DNA of 64,000 nucleotides from JBFFMO01 sp041390025. GTDB taxonomy: Bacteria > Myxococcota_A > Bradymonadia > Bradymonadales > Bradymonadaceae. The stretch's first letter is position 1. Every line of letters begins with the position of its first letter. Location: positions 124,001 to 188,000 of the forward strand of contig JAWKQR010000002.1 in assembly GCA_041390025.1 (NCBI GenBank), in the 5' to 3' direction. Positions 35,215-45,947 of the stretch are shown one piece after another. A program made the translations under genes and the position numbers. The notes beneath the pieces were generated by a model. The model ran no database searches. It saw nothing but the letters and a program-made list of their open reading frames with translations, and was not told where the DNA came from.

Positions 35215-35654
35215 TGCTCGCAGCGTCTTGCGCGTCGTCAAGCCCCACTCCCGAGGAGAACGCGCCGGTCGCGGCGACCGCCAAACAGCGTCTGGATGGA
35301 TGCCTGGACGCGATGCGTAAGAGCGAGACCCACGACACCGTCATGGCGTGCCGACTGCTTTGGCGTGAGCCTGCGTGCCAAAACGCGTGGGAATCGTCGT
35401 TGGTGGCCTCAAGGGGCGACCGACCCAAGATCATTTTGGATGGTTGCCTTCCATCGTACTGTTCTGACACGACGGGAATTTGTGGCTGGGACCGGACTCA
35501 GATGGATTTGGAGTCCGAGACACCCGATTGGTTCGAAGGCTGGGCGGAGCTCAATCGGAAAGTGCTTCCAAGTGAATTGGAAGGTCAAGTCGAGGCACCA
35601 GAAGCGGGCGAATTCGCCAAGCGTTTGTTGTTTCTGGTCACCTTGCAGCGCTGA
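35184..35654 (+). CDS. Small Cys-rich lipoprotein, unknown function
   Basis: 156 residues. N-terminus MHARHYAASLVLAASCASSS is a lipoprotein signal with lipobox LAAS-C. The mature part has Cys pairs (DGCLDAM, MACRLLW, PACQNAW, DGCLPSYCS, GICGW), suggesting a disulfide-stabilised helical fold. It overlaps the end of the universal stress gene by 31 bp and ends 3 bp from the convergent cytochrome gene. No family recognised. Confidence 0.72.
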   Translation: MHARHYAASLVLAASCASSSPTPEENAPVAATAKQRLDGCLDAMRKSETHDTVMACRLLWREPACQNAWESSLVASRGDRPKIILDGCLPSYCSDTTGICGWDRTQMDLESETPDWFEGWAELNRKVLPSELEGQVEAPEAGEFAKRLLFLVTLQR

Positions 35655-35657
35655 GCG

Positions 35658-36833
35658 CTACTCGCTCTTGCGGATCCGAACCTCGACGTCTTTTGCGCCG
35701 TCCATCGTCAATCCATTGGGCAGATAGACGAGCCGGGCCACCACCGAGTACGGCACGTAAACATCTTTGGGGATCACATACAGAAATGTGAGGTCCACGA
35801 AACGTCCGGCCTCCAGTCGAGTATCGTCTGCCACTGTGATGGCCTCGCTGGCGGTGGTCGGGTTGCCGGCTTTGTCCACGGTCCGACGACCCATCCAATA
35901 CCCGGACTGATTGGGGTCCGCGGCCAGTTCGTCGGGCAACGTGTGGCCGCCCCAGAACGGCAACCGTTCGCCACCTGGTTCCTTGCCGGCGTAAGCGTCC
36001 ACCACCACGGCGTAGGCGTGATCGAGGTATCCACCTGGCACGTAGTGAGCGGCGTGGCGATTCTGGACCTTGACCTGCACGTAGATGAGATCCTCGATCC
36101 GATAGGCGTGGACCCACATGCCCATGTTCTCTTGGCGATCGGCGATCGACGTCAAAAAGTCGGGCTGGCCATGCGCCACATGGCAACCAAGGCAGGTCGC
36201 GTTGGGTTGGCTGGTGCGCATCTCGAGTGTATCGGTGAGCACCGGAAACCCGTTCGAAAACACGTCGGGTGGGTAGTGGGGCCAAATCCCGACGGTGTCG
36301 ATGGGCCCGCGCAGCGGCGCTGCGCTCATGTGACACGATTGACACTGAGCTTCGCCGCCCTCGAACCACGGCGACACGCGGTCGATCTGCGTTTCTAGAC
36401 CGCCGAGCGCGGTGTCGATCTGTGCAGCGGTGAAACGCGGGAGCGCACCAACGAGCGCTTTGTTGCGCGCGGCCCTGACGGCCTGACGCTGTTCGGGCGT
36501 GGGCTCTGCCTCGATGCGGGTTTGGTAGTCCGCGATGACATCGAGCAGTTTTGGGATGTCGTCGGACGCCAACCGACCTTCGGTTGCCAGCCGCCGAACC
36601 GCCAACGCACCAAACGATCGTTTGATCTGCGCTTCATCGGCGGCGACATCGAAGCCTTGGGCAAGCGCTGCGTCCAAAGCGGCCGTCGCGTCGACAAATG
36701 GCGTTCGATCGCTCTTGGACCCCATGAAGTCTTGGACCTTGTGCGTGGCCTCGATGGGCACAAGCATCGCGACCAAGGCCGCGAGGCCCGCCAATCCAAA
36801 TCCCGCCAAGAGCTGTCGGCTCGGTTTACGCAA
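35658..36833 (-). CDS. Periplasmic c-type cytochrome with two heme-binding motifs
   Basis: 391 residues. N-terminal membrane or signal segment (about 8-26). Two CxxCH motifs, CQSCH and CLGCH, about residues 164-168 and 213-217, in the middle of the protein; the second is in the sequence CLGCHVAHG. The remaining sequence (HKVQDFMGSKSDRTPF; AHYVPGGYLDHAYAVVV) has extra His and Met that could be distal ligands. The C-terminal 100 residues are beta-rich. Resembles multiheme/cytochrome c family proteins with no close relative that I recognise. Exported and holocytochrome-dependent; electron donor unknown. It lies 6 bp downstream of the SDR gene, so the two are probably one operon. Confidence 0.8.
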   Translation of the reverse strand: MRKPSRQLLAGFGLAGLAALVAMLVPIEATHKVQDFMGSKSDRTPFVDATAALDAALAQGFDVAADEAQIKRSFGALAVRRLATEGRLASDDIPKLLDVIADYQTRIEAEPTPEQRQAVRAARNKALVGALPRFTAAQIDTALGGLETQIDRVSPWFEGGEAQCQSCHMSAAPLRGPIDTVGIWPHYPPDVFSNGFPVLTDTLEMRTSQPNATCLGCHVAHGQPDFLTSIADRQENMGMWVHAYRIEDLIYVQVKVQNRHAAHYVPGGYLDHAYAVVVDAYAGKEPGGERLPFWGGHTLPDELAADPNQSGYWMGRRTVDKAGNPTTASEAITVADDTRLEAGRFVDLTFLYVIPKDVYVPYSVVARLVYLPNGLTMDGAKDVEVRIRKSE

Positions 36834-36839
36834 AACGGC

Positions 36840-37590
36840 TCACAGGGTGATGCCGCCATCGACGTCGATGCAGCGCCCGGTGAAATAGTCGCATTCCAAG
36901 ATGAAACGCACCGCCTGCCAGATCTCGAAAGGCTTACCTGCACGTCGCAACGGTACACCACCAAGCAGCTTGTCTAGGACTTCCGGTCGCATGGCTTCAA
37001 GGATGGGGGTTTGTACAAATCCTGGCGCGACGGCGCTTACGCGGATCCCATAACGCGAAGCTCTTCGCCCCAAAGCTTGGTGTCGGCGATTAGGCCAGCT
37101 TTGGCGGCCGAGTAGTTGGACTGACCGCGGTTTCCGTGGCGAGAGACCGAACTGATGTTGACGATCACACCAGGTCCGCCGTGCTCAACGATTTGTGCGG
37201 CGACTTCGCGCGTGCACAAAAACGGCCCCGTGAGGTCGACGTCGATGACCTGCTGCCAGTTGCGAAGCGACATCTTTTTGATCTCGCCGGTGTCCTTGTC
37301 TTTGCTGACGAGCAACCCGTCGCGGAAAATGCCGGCGTTGTTGATGAGGCCGTTGACCGACCCAAACGCTTGAACAGTGGCGTTGACGAGGCCGATGACC
37401 GCGTGTTCATCCGCGACATTGGCGACATGGGTCTTCGGTTGTCGCCAGTCCGCGCGTCCAACTCGGCGAGCGCTTCGGCGTTGGTCGCACGCCATCACGT
37501 GGGCGCCGGCCTCGGCCAGTTGTTCTGCGAAACACAGCCCAAGCCCGCTGGCTGCGCCGGTACGATGATTTTGAATTCGTCGAGTTTCAT
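36840..37590 (-). pseudogene. Short-chain dehydrogenase/reductase gene broken by about four frameshifts
   Basis: Across frames the protein is a standard classical SDR of about 250 residues: FKIIVTGAASGLG (cofactor TGxxxGxG; the missing base at about 37560 restores it), VMACDQ (37490), VANVADEHAV, GLINNAGIFRDG (NNAG), ISSVSRHG with catalytic Ser, YSAAKAG (Tyr and Lys), RVSAVAPGFVQT, and a typical C-terminus GRCIDVDGGITL. Breaks are near 37560, 37480, 37440 and 37055, each repaired by a single-base change. All motifs of an active enzyme are intact, so sequencing error is more likely than inactivation. The substrate is unknown; the FabG-like C-terminus suggests beta-keto or alcohol substrates. 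Confidence 0.7.
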
Positions 37591-37615
37591 GAGAGTGCCT
37601 GTTGGGAGATTTGGC

Positions 37616-38560
37616 TCACAGGGAGCGGTGCTGAATGTCGTAGACGATGTCGTCGATGGTGCGTGTGGGTTCAAATCCGAGCTGACTGCGTGCAGCCGAG
37701 TCGTCCACCATGCAGACGTACTTGATGTGGTCGAGTTCTGGCCACGGCCAATCGCTGAGCTTGAGCGACCAACCCATCTTTAACATCGCTTTCAGGACGG
37801 CCTGGGGGACGGGTCTAGGCCGACGGTTGAGCTTGTCGAGCAGCAGCGACAGCGGCACGGGCGAAGGTCCAGCGACGTTATACACACCGCGAACCCCGGG
37901 CGTTAGCGCCCGAATGATGGCCGACACAACATCGTCGACATGGATGACCTGCACCATCGGGTCAAACCCCATCAGCGTGACAGGCCGCTCCAAACGCAGG
38001 TAGCGCGATGGCGCGTTGTCGACCTGTCCGACGATGTGGACCGGGCGGAGGATGACGGTTTCGATCTCCGGATGTCGCCAGAAGAAGGTGTTGCAGAACA
38101 TGTCGAGCGCGATCAGGTCGCGAATGGCTCCAAAGTTGGTGCCAGCGAGCAACGGTGCGTCTTCGTTCAAGAACTGTGGGTTTTTGGGGTCGGGCCCGTA
38201 CACGTTTGCGCTCGAGAGCACGACGACCTTGGGGACTTGGTGCTCAGCGCAAAGTTCAAAGACTTTCTTGGTGCCAACGAGGTTAAAGTCGTGGTGCAGC
38301 GACGAGTCTTGCCGGGGATTGTGCATGATGTTGAGGTGCACCACCGCATCGATTTGCTCGCGCCGGAACACGTCTTCGAAGCGCCGCCGTCGGATGTCCG
38401 CGCGCTCAACCGACACGTCCTTGGGCATGTGCTCGATCGCGCGGCGGTCGATTCCGATGACCTCGTGGGTGCGATGCAGCTTACGGGCGAGCGCACGACC
38501 CAGACGGCCGGCAATTCCCGTGATGACCACACGTTCTTTGCGTTGGCGGCGACGATTCAA
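37616..38560 (-). CDS. Extended SDR / NAD-dependent epimerase-like protein
   Basis: 314 residues. N-terminal VVITGIAGRLGRALARKL is the NAD(P)-binding TGxxGxxG motif. VVLSSANVYGPDP supplies catalytic Ser, but the usual YxxxK is changed (the stretch GAIRDLIALDMF lacks the Tyr), so catalysis may be altered. C-terminal half: ILRPVHIVGQ, VIHVDDVVSAIIRAL, GVYNVAGPSP. The start is the TTG at 38560 that overlaps the acyltransferase stop (TTGA); no ATG precedes the cofactor motif. Coupled to the acyltransferase, so a role in lipid or cell-envelope modification is plausible. Confidence 0.82.
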   Translation of the reverse strand: MNRRRQRKERVVITGIAGRLGRALARKLHRTHEVIGIDRRAIEHMPKDVSVERADIRRRRFEDVFRREQIDAVVHLNIMHNPRQDSSLHHDFNLVGTKKVFELCAEHQVPKVVVLSSANVYGPDPKNPQFLNEDAPLLAGTNFGAIRDLIALDMFCNTFFWRHPEIETVILRPVHIVGQVDNAPSRYLRLERPVTLMGFDPMVQVIHVDDVVSAIIRALTPGVRGVYNVAGPSPVPLSLLLDKLNRRPRPVPQAVLKAMLKMGWSLKLSDWPWPELDHIKYVCMVDDSAARSQLGFEPTRTIDDIVYDIQHRSL

Positions 38561-39417
38561 AAGAACACCCCCTTGCGCTCCTTCAGCCCTTCCTGAAGCA
38601 GATCGGTGATGGCAGATTTGACGACATCGACCTTGGCTTGGATGACACGATCCTCGTCGTCAAACTTGCCCTCAAAGGTCATGGGTTCGCCAAAATGCAG
38701 GTGATATTTCACCGGCATGGGAAGTGCGCCAAGCGGGCCAAGCAACAACATGGCCGGTGTGATCGGGAACGCCGGCAGCCCTAGGAGTTTTGCCGCTGAC
38801 TTGAGGTTGTAGATGCTTGGCATCTGTTCCTCGCCGCCCACGATCCCCACCGGAACAATGGGGGTGTTGGTCTCGAGCGCGAGCCGCATGAAACCAAGGC
38901 CAAAATCGACAAGCTGGTAGGCGCGATCGAAGGTTTTGGAGATGCCACGCACCCCTTCGGGAAACGCCACCAAGCAGCCTTCGCGGTCGAGGATGAGTCG
39001 CGCGTTTTCGCGTGTCCCCACGACTTGGCCTGCCCGCGCCATGAACGTCGACACAAACGGAATCGTGGGGACCCAATGCTCGACCATGCTACGGACCATG
39101 CGCGGCGGAGAGTGGTCAAACAACATCGCGCTGCCAAGAATCATCCCGTCGATCGCGATCTGCCCACTGTGGTTCGCGATCAAAATCACGCGGCCCTTGT
39201 CGGGGACGCGGTCGATGTTGTGAACTTCGGTGCGGAAGTAATGGTTGTAGAAAAACTGCGCGAACGGCCCCACGTACTTGAGGTAGTCGGGATGAAACCC
39301 AAATGGGTCGTAACCGTGTTCATTTTGACCCGCGTCCATCGTGCGGATGGCTTCCCACAGCTTGGGGTCAAACGAGTCGATGAACCATTGGTCGATGCTG
39401 TCGCGCAGGTCGCTCAT
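38557..39417 (-). CDS. Lysophospholipid acyltransferase (PlsC family)
   Basis: 286 residues. Motif I NHSGQIAIDG (NHx4D with Asp at the last position, about 82-90), motif II-like VGTRENARLIL, motif III FPEGVRGISK (about 153-162) and motif IV PIVPVGIVG. The length and motifs fit 1-acyl-glycerol-3-phosphate-type acyltransferases that put a fatty acyl chain on lysophospholipid or other acceptors at the membrane. It starts inside the stop of the metalloprotease gene (TGATG, 39415-39419). The acyl acceptor cannot be told. Confidence 0.87.
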   Translation of the reverse strand: MSDLRDSIDQWFIDSFDPKLWEAIRTMDAGQNEHGYDPFGFHPDYLKYVGPFAQFFYNHYFRTEVHNIDRVPDKGRVILIANHSGQIAIDGMILGSAMLFDHSPPRMVRSMVEHWVPTIPFVSTFMARAGQVVGTRENARLILDREGCLVAFPEGVRGISKTFDRAYQLVDFGLGFMRLALETNTPIVPVGIVGGEEQMPSIYNLKSAAKLLGLPAFPITPAMLLLGPLGALPMPVKYHLHFGEPMTFEGKFDDEDRVIQAKVDVVKSAITDLLQEGLKERKGVFF

Positions 39418-42400
39418 CAGAAGCTCGTTCCGAAATACGTGTACATCGAACGTGACAGGTTAATCAGGTCCACGATGTCGACCATGTTGTAGTACGCATC
39501 GGTCTGCGCGTCTTCATCGGCGGCGTTCGCATATTCGTCCGCGTATTTGGCGCCCAGAGACACGAGCATCGCTCCGCCCGCGTAGGGTTCCTCGCCGATG
39601 GGATTTAGCGCGCCGTATTCGATGCCGGTTGTCGGGTCGGTGAACGTCAGCACTTCGTAGTCAGGCCCGGCTTGGACCTGTTCGCCAGCACCCATGCGGA
39701 AGACCTTCATCTGGTCGAGGGGAAGTTCAGCGAGTAGTTCGACGTGAAAAACGCCATGCCGTACATGCCTACATACAACTGTTGCGTGAACGACGAATCG
39801 AGGTCGATGGGCTCACCTTCCATCGCTGCGGGCACTTCTTCGCCGGTGGCGGGGTCGAAGTACAAATCTCCGCCGTTGCCGTCGTCGGCGAGCAGCGGTG
39901 ACAAGCGTGGGATCACGACCTGACCGTCGACGTTTCGCGGGCCGAAGAAGCGAGTGTCCTGCGTGTAGATGGCGTTGAAGAGGTCGGTCAGCTCAAACTC
40001 GAAGAACAGGTACCACGGGATGGAGTAGGTCAATTCGTCGGCCGAATCGTCGACCCCAAGGCGTGTCGTTTCGTAGTCAGTCAGAGCGAACGAGGCCGCG
40101 AGGAAGTCCCAGAAGTGCCCGACTTCGCTGACGCGATCGAAGTAGTAGTAGCCGCTGTCGTACTCGTATTCGGTGTACAGGTTGCGGCCTGAATCGTAGC
40201 CCACCGAGAGGTCGTAGTTCGCGCTTGGCGTGTAGTCGACCAGCCGCCAAACGTCGTTGGCGTCTTTCTCGTAGCCACCGATCTGTGGGGTGACCATGAC
40301 CTCTGCCAACTGGTTGAACGCCGCAGTGGCCGCGAAGATGTAGTAGTTGTCCATGCGCGCGTCGTCGGTGCCGTAGAAGTACGAGAACACCCAGTTCTGG
40401 TAGATCTGCGTCAGCGGCGTGAAATACCGTGAGTACATCGAGTACAGGACGTCTTCTGACCAGAAGAACGGACGGTCACGCCGGTAGTGGTGCAGCGGGT
40501 AGTAGTTTTTGTACATGTCGATGACGTTGTGCACGATCTCGAACGGGTCAGCGCCCGAATCCCACACGTCGCAGCTCATCAACGCGCCCACCCATTCGTC
40601 CGAGCAGAACATGTAGTGGACCTCGACCGGGGCGTTGGCGCTGTCGGTGGCGCGTGAGGCCTTGACATCGTTGTAGCGTCGCCACTGACGAAGACGCATG
40701 TCTTCGAGGTTCGTGAACGTCTGGGCGACGCTCGTGTAGTGGTACTCCTCAAGCAAGGTCGGGAACGCGAGCGAATCCGGGTCTTCGTAGCGCTTCAGCA
40801 GTGTCTTGGCGTTGCCCGGCTGGGTGTAGACGTGCACGTATCCAGGCTCAACGCCCTTGGCTTCGTCGTAGGTACCTGCCGAGTAGCCGAACACGATGGC
40901 CGCGATGTCGTACTTGCCGATGCCTTGGATGTCGCTGTTAAAGCGCATGCCGTAGTCCATGATCGACGAGTACTGAAACTGCGACATCTTGCCTTCTTTC
41001 TGGGCCTGCGTGGGTTCGGCCATCGCGTAGAGGTCATCGAGATTGGACGAATTGATGAGGTTTTCTTTGCGCAGCTCCCAGTAGTTGTCGGGGTAGTTGA
41101 GCGAGTCGTAGGAGCCTTGGAAGTTGTGGCGAAGGCCAAGCGTGTGGCCGACCTCGTGTTCCATGACGGCTTTGTAAACGGCCTCACGCACCTTCATGCG
41201 CACGACTTCGGGGGTCTCGTCTTTGTTTTCAAGCGCAAAACCCAAGATGGCGTCGTCGGCAAAGGCCGACAGATAGAGATTGCGGCGCGCGGCCTCCATC
41301 ATGCGGTGCTTGCGCAGGCGCATCTGCTTGCCCGTCGCCCAGTTGCTTGGGCGGATCTGCTCTTTGACGGCGTCATCGGTTGCGGGCTGGCTTGGTCCCG
41401 CAAGTCCGCGCGACTTTCCGACGGTGATCTCGTCGTTGGTTAACAACGCGTCAAAGCCGGCCTCGCGCATCTTCTGACGTACCATCGCGTCACGATCGAA
41501 ACCGGCTTTCTCGAGGCCGCGGGTCTTGAGGGCACGCATTTTGGCGGCCTTCTTGGGCTGCATCTTCATGACGTTTCGGTCAACCGACACGTTCTTTAGA
41601 GCGCCCAATCGTGCTTTGGGGCGTGCAGGGTCGGTGACCAAACGCCGTTTGAGCTCGTCCGAGATGTACTGTGAGTCTTGAAGGTCGGTTTCGGTCAGGT
41701 CGCCGTTGATCAACCGGACCAAATCCGCGGAATACTGCGCATAGGTTTCCACCTCGGCCCCGTAAACGTACGCGTTGCCAAAGACGATCTCACCCGTCAG
41801 CGGGTCCGCACCCGATGGCCCGTAACCCAGCAATCCAGCTTGGGTGAACTGGTCAACCCAATACATCTGATTGTAGCGAATATCGCCGGTACGCGGGGCC
41901 AAGCCCTCTTCGCCGCACTCGGGCGCGTCGTCGGCGATGACCGGGTTGTGGCAAAGGATGAACATGCGTGGCACGTCCGCGGCCGAGATTCCCTTGGCGG
42001 CGGCGACGGCCTCACGGTACGCAACGTCCCAGCTGTCGGCGGTCGCCTGCGATGCCGCGAACAGGTCTTCGGGCATCTCCTGGCCCACATAATAGACGAT
42101 GGGCTTTGCTGTGCGGTCGGCGACGGGGATGACCAACGGACGGCCTTCGTCGTCGGTCGCGATGTTGCCTTCGGCGTCGCGCTGCCACACCTTGTCCCAA
42201 ATGTTGTATCGGTTGGCCAAGAACTTGCGGTTCGTCTGGCGGATGCCGCGCCATTCGTCATACGCGTAGCGCTCGGTGCGGAAGTATCCAAACTTCGACA
42301 TCAAGCGGTCTTCGTACTGAACCGGCTCGTATTCACGGTCGGTAGCAGCCTTGAGGAACGACGTGCGCAGCTTGATGTTTGCGCTCGTGCAATCTTCGGC

Positions 42401-43060
42401 GGAGTAACCCCACCACGAATACACGCAGCCCCAAAAATCAGGCTCGACCAACATGTTTGACGTGAAGTCGAAATAGTCGAGGGAGCCGTCTGCGTTGCGG
42501 CCTTCGACGAGTGAGTCTGCGTCGCTGCGGTCCTCGCTGACGAAGTACTGGAAATCGGTGTAACCCAGATTTGTCGACAGAAAGTCGAAATTGGTGATGA
42601 GGTTGTTCGACCAGTCCACGCGCATGTACTTGCGCTCGTACCAAGGACGATCGGAGCTGTTCTCGTCGATGACGTTGGATTGCTCACCGGTCGAGGCATT
42701 GTACGAACGCTGAACATCGAAGTGACTCAGGATCGGGTAGGCAGCGATGGGGCTTTCCACGTAGTCGGCTGCGTTTTCGCCGGCCTCAGAACCTTCGATT
42801 TTTGCGTAGGCACGGAACGCGACGACGTAGTCTTCTTCGATCTTCCAGCGGATGCGTTCCATCGCCGATGTGTCGCCGATAAACGTCCAGTAGTTCGTCG
42901 TGGGCACGTCGACCACAGTCTGTGCGACGAACCACTCACCATCGAGGTCTGACTTGAGCGTTCGGTTGGGCTGCGTGCGATCAATGTCGCCGACCTCTTG
43001 CGCGCAGGCGCCAAACATAACGGTGGCTGCCAGCAGCAGCGCTATCTTCGAAAAACTCAT
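39417..43060 (-). CDS. Zinc metalloprotease lipoprotein, about 1213 residues (frameshift at 39719-39722)
   Basis: A large exported protein. The ATG at 43060 follows GGAGTG and opens a lipoprotein signal ending FGACAQ. The catalytic motif HEVGHTLGLRHN (HExxHxxGxxH) places it with metzincin-like zinc peptidases of the DUF5117/DUF4953 type. A later Met in YSSIMDYGMRFN is the Met-turn candidate. The C-terminal third is Tyr/Asp-rich. The break near the 3' end is in four C (minus strand): one more C joins SLNFP to LDQMKVFRMGAGEQVQ, adding about 97 residues, so the short 3' frame is the tail and not a separate gene. It heads a five-gene minus-strand operon. Confidence 0.85.
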
Positions 43061-43225
43061 TGTCACTCCGATGTGGTTCGTCAAGCGGCGCATACTAGGC
43101 GTTGCCACGCACGGAAGCAATGGTCTCGGGCAGCATGTGGGCGCCCAGATGCGCAGGCTTGGCAGATGTCGGGGTTGCCCTCATGATGGGGGCGTTGCCT
43201 CGACTTCCAAGCCCGGCGAAAGCTC

Positions 43226-43840
43226 ATGAAACGAAAACCCATCGTCGTGATTATTGCCGCGCTCGCGTCGGCATGTGTTGGGGGGATCCTCGGTCTGATG
43301 GTGGGCGTGTATGCCAACTACGGCATCGCCCAGTTCTTTGCGGACGGCCGAGAAGCGCAGGCCTACTTCACCCTGCTGGTCATCCCGTGCGTCTCGCTCG
43401 TCGGTGCCGCGACGGGGCTGTTTTTGGCGCTGACGGTGTTGTGGAAGCGTTGGATGGCGGCTCCAGCGGCGCTTGGGGGCGCTACGTTGCTGCTCGCGAC
43501 TGGGTTGGGTGCGAGCTTTTCCGGGAATCATCGCCCCGCCGAAGTGACGATCGAAAACCGAACCAATCTCCCGTTTGAACGCGTGTTTTTGGGTGGCGAT
43601 TTTCGCCGCAGCACACGGGTTGGGGACATTGCTCCCGGCGCTACGAGTGACCCGATTCGGGTCGACCTTGATACCCCCGGCACCTACGACAAGATTGAGG
43701 GCCGCGCAGGCGATGGATACGTGCGGAACACGTTTCATGAGCACCGGGCACTGCCCGATGGGAACTACACGATCGTGGTTTCGGGTGAACTCCCGAAGTT
43801 CGACTATGAATTCCGGTCTAATACGGCTCCAGCGCGATAA
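43226..43840 (+). CDS. Membrane protein of unknown function
   Basis: 204 residues. Three helices (about 5-30, 46-68, 76-95), then a hydrophilic C-terminal domain of about 105 residues: EVTIENRTNLPFERVFLGGDFRRSTRVGDIAPGATSDPIRVD, a beta-sandwich-like pattern. It has its own ATG and is divergent from the metalloprotease gene (165 bp gap). The 3' end overlaps the convergent propeller lipoprotein gene by 23 bp. No recognised family. Confidence 0.7.
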   Translation: MKRKPIVVIIAALASACVGGILGLMVGVYANYGIAQFFADGREAQAYFTLLVIPCVSLVGAATGLFLALTVLWKRWMAAPAALGGATLLLATGLGASFSGNHRPAEVTIENRTNLPFERVFLGGDFRRSTRVGDIAPGATSDPIRVDLDTPGTYDKIEGRAGDGYVRNTFHEHRALPDGNYTIVVSGELPKFDYEFRSNTAPAR

Positions 43841-45885
43841 ATTCACCGCGCACGGTGATGACGCGTCCGTCGCTCGAAAAACCGAGGTAAAAATCGTCCT
43901 CTGGCAGGCCCGTGGTTCCACCCGTCGTTGTCGTCCAGAGGTAGCGAAGCATCGCGTAATCGCCGACCAGGTCGGCGTCACCCTCCGGCGAGACGTGAGC
44001 GAACGCACCCGAGCCGTTCATGGACAGTTCACCTAGCTGTGCTCCGTCCTCCACCGCGTAGACGCGTCGCCAAAACTTGTACTCCTCTTTCTGAGGTTCC
44101 CCGCAAACGAAGAGGCTACCGTCGGGCGAAAACGCGCACGAGAGCACACTCTTGATGGTGTGAACGCGTGTGGGATCGTTTGTCCGCATGAAGCGGGCTG
44201 GCCCGACTGTCCGACGAAAGGTCGTAACGGCGTCAAAAAAGGCGATGGACTGACCATTTTCGCTCAGGTGGCCGCGGCCACTTTCTTGATGGACGACCTG
44301 GCCCTTGGTGAGGTCCCACCAGACCGTCGATGCCTCTCCGACGACCACGAGAGTTGAGGGGTTCGCGAGCGCCGCGTCGCGGATGCTCAATCCGGAGATC
44401 GTCACCGTGACCGGCGGTCGGGTAGGGTGCCAGACCATGACGCGTTCACCGGTCTCAAACTTCTTCTCGTCGGCATTCCAGAACCTCGACTTCAACACGA
44501 GCCCACCGTCGCGTGTCGCATGAGCGCCTCCGATCGCAAACTCGTAGGGGATGTCATGTGACTCGCCCCTGCCGGTGTCAAAATCCCAGCGTTTGACGAG
44601 CCCATCAGACGACGCGACCCAAATCGCGTTTTCGCCTTCGACCGGTGCGGTCCACGTCATGTCGCCGTGGCGGTGTGCGACCGATTTCAGCTCGGTCTTG
44701 CCGACGCTGACCTCCGGAGTAATCCAGCTCGAGCCCATCGATCCCGGCACCACGACCGTGGCCCGAAGCTGTTCGTCGATCATGCGAAACTGACTAAGTT
44801 CGGGGTAGTTCATCCAGTCGGTTTCCCGGGTGGCCCAGTGCGGCGGCGCGGGCAGGTAGGAAAGCACTTGTTCTGTGGGGAAAACCTGCGTGATCGAATC
44901 CCCAAAACTGAGCACGGCTTGCGACGAGAACTGTGGGCGGTTCGGGCATAAAAACCACCGTCGAGACACCGCATCAAAAACGGTCTTTGGACTCGAAGAA
45001 TCGGCCACAAACGTGCCGTGGATCCAGGGATGGCGAAGCCGCCAGACTGGGAATCGATCGTCTCCGACACCTTGTCCCCGTTGAAAAACGTCACCGTTTT
45101 GCCCTTCAAGACGACATGGTCGGCCCACGTCGCACCCACACGGAGCGTGGCATCTGGATTGTCGTGGGCGACGAGCAACGTGCCGTCGGCTTTAAAAATT
45201 TGGGCCCGATCGGGTCGGGAAATCAGGTACGTGGCGCCAACTGGGTCGACCTCGATCGTGGCGGTTTTTAGGTCGACAGGCGTGGGCAGAGCGATGTCAG
45301 GAAAACGAAATCCTGACTGCAGATCGTAGCGTTCGATGCGGTTGGGACAATTCCGATAAACCGTGGTCTGTGCCAGCTGACCGCGCTGGCACTCCGCCTC
45401 GGGCGGCGGCAGCGTCCAACTGTCACCTTTCGGGCCGATGAGACGCACGGACTTGTCGGTTGGCACTCGGATGTAACCGGCATCGTTGTAGTCGATCAAG
45501 AGGTCGGGACTTGGTTGAGATCCGCTCGGATAAACGCGTGGACGCGTCCAGGCTTTGCACGAGAGCTGTCCAACGAGGTCTGTGCCCATTCGATGTTCGA
45601 GGGCACTTGGCACACGTCTTCCCCCAGACACGCGTCGCATTCGGCACGGCAGAAATCGAGCCCCTTGCCCTGAACGCATCGTCCAACGCTTTCAACACAC
45701 GTGGTGCAGCTGTCCTCGTCGCTCCAATCCAGATGCCACGCGCGATCAACGCACGCGTAGCTGGGGGCGGTCGGCGCGCGGGTGAGCGGTTCGCGCGTTG
45801 GAGTTGGCGCCGAGCACCCAACGGCTGATGCGGTTAGGGAGCAAAGAACCCCACGAATTACAGAACTTTTGACCTGCAAATTCAT
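43818..45885 (-). CDS. Cys-rich lipoprotein with beta-propeller-like repeats (two frameshifts)
   Basis: Joined across frames it is about 690 residues. Lipoprotein signal MNLQVKSSVIRGVLCSLTASAVGCSA, then a Cys-rich segment (SCTTCVESVGRCV...FCRAECDACLGEDVC) of about 50 residues and long repeats of WD40-like strands (NAIWVASSDGLVKRWDFDTG; LSCAFSPDGSLFVCGEPQ). Breaks: 45506-45508 (three G where four fit; joins ADLNQVP to DLLIDYND) and 45026-45028 (joins GGFAIP to WIHGTF). Probably a surface protein with protein-binding blades; no enzyme motif recognised. It is antisense to the membrane-protein gene at its 3' end. Confidence 0.75.
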
Positions 45886-45947
45886 CCTCGTTTTGTCGCA
45901 AGATTGAGCGCACTCTACCGTGCCAGTTGAACCTCGCGGTGAAAACC

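Noticed and set aside
39417..39710. A separate 97-codon gene after the metalloprotease
   Set aside because: One added C at 39719-39722 joins it smoothly to the protease, and no start signal exists; it is the protease C-terminus.
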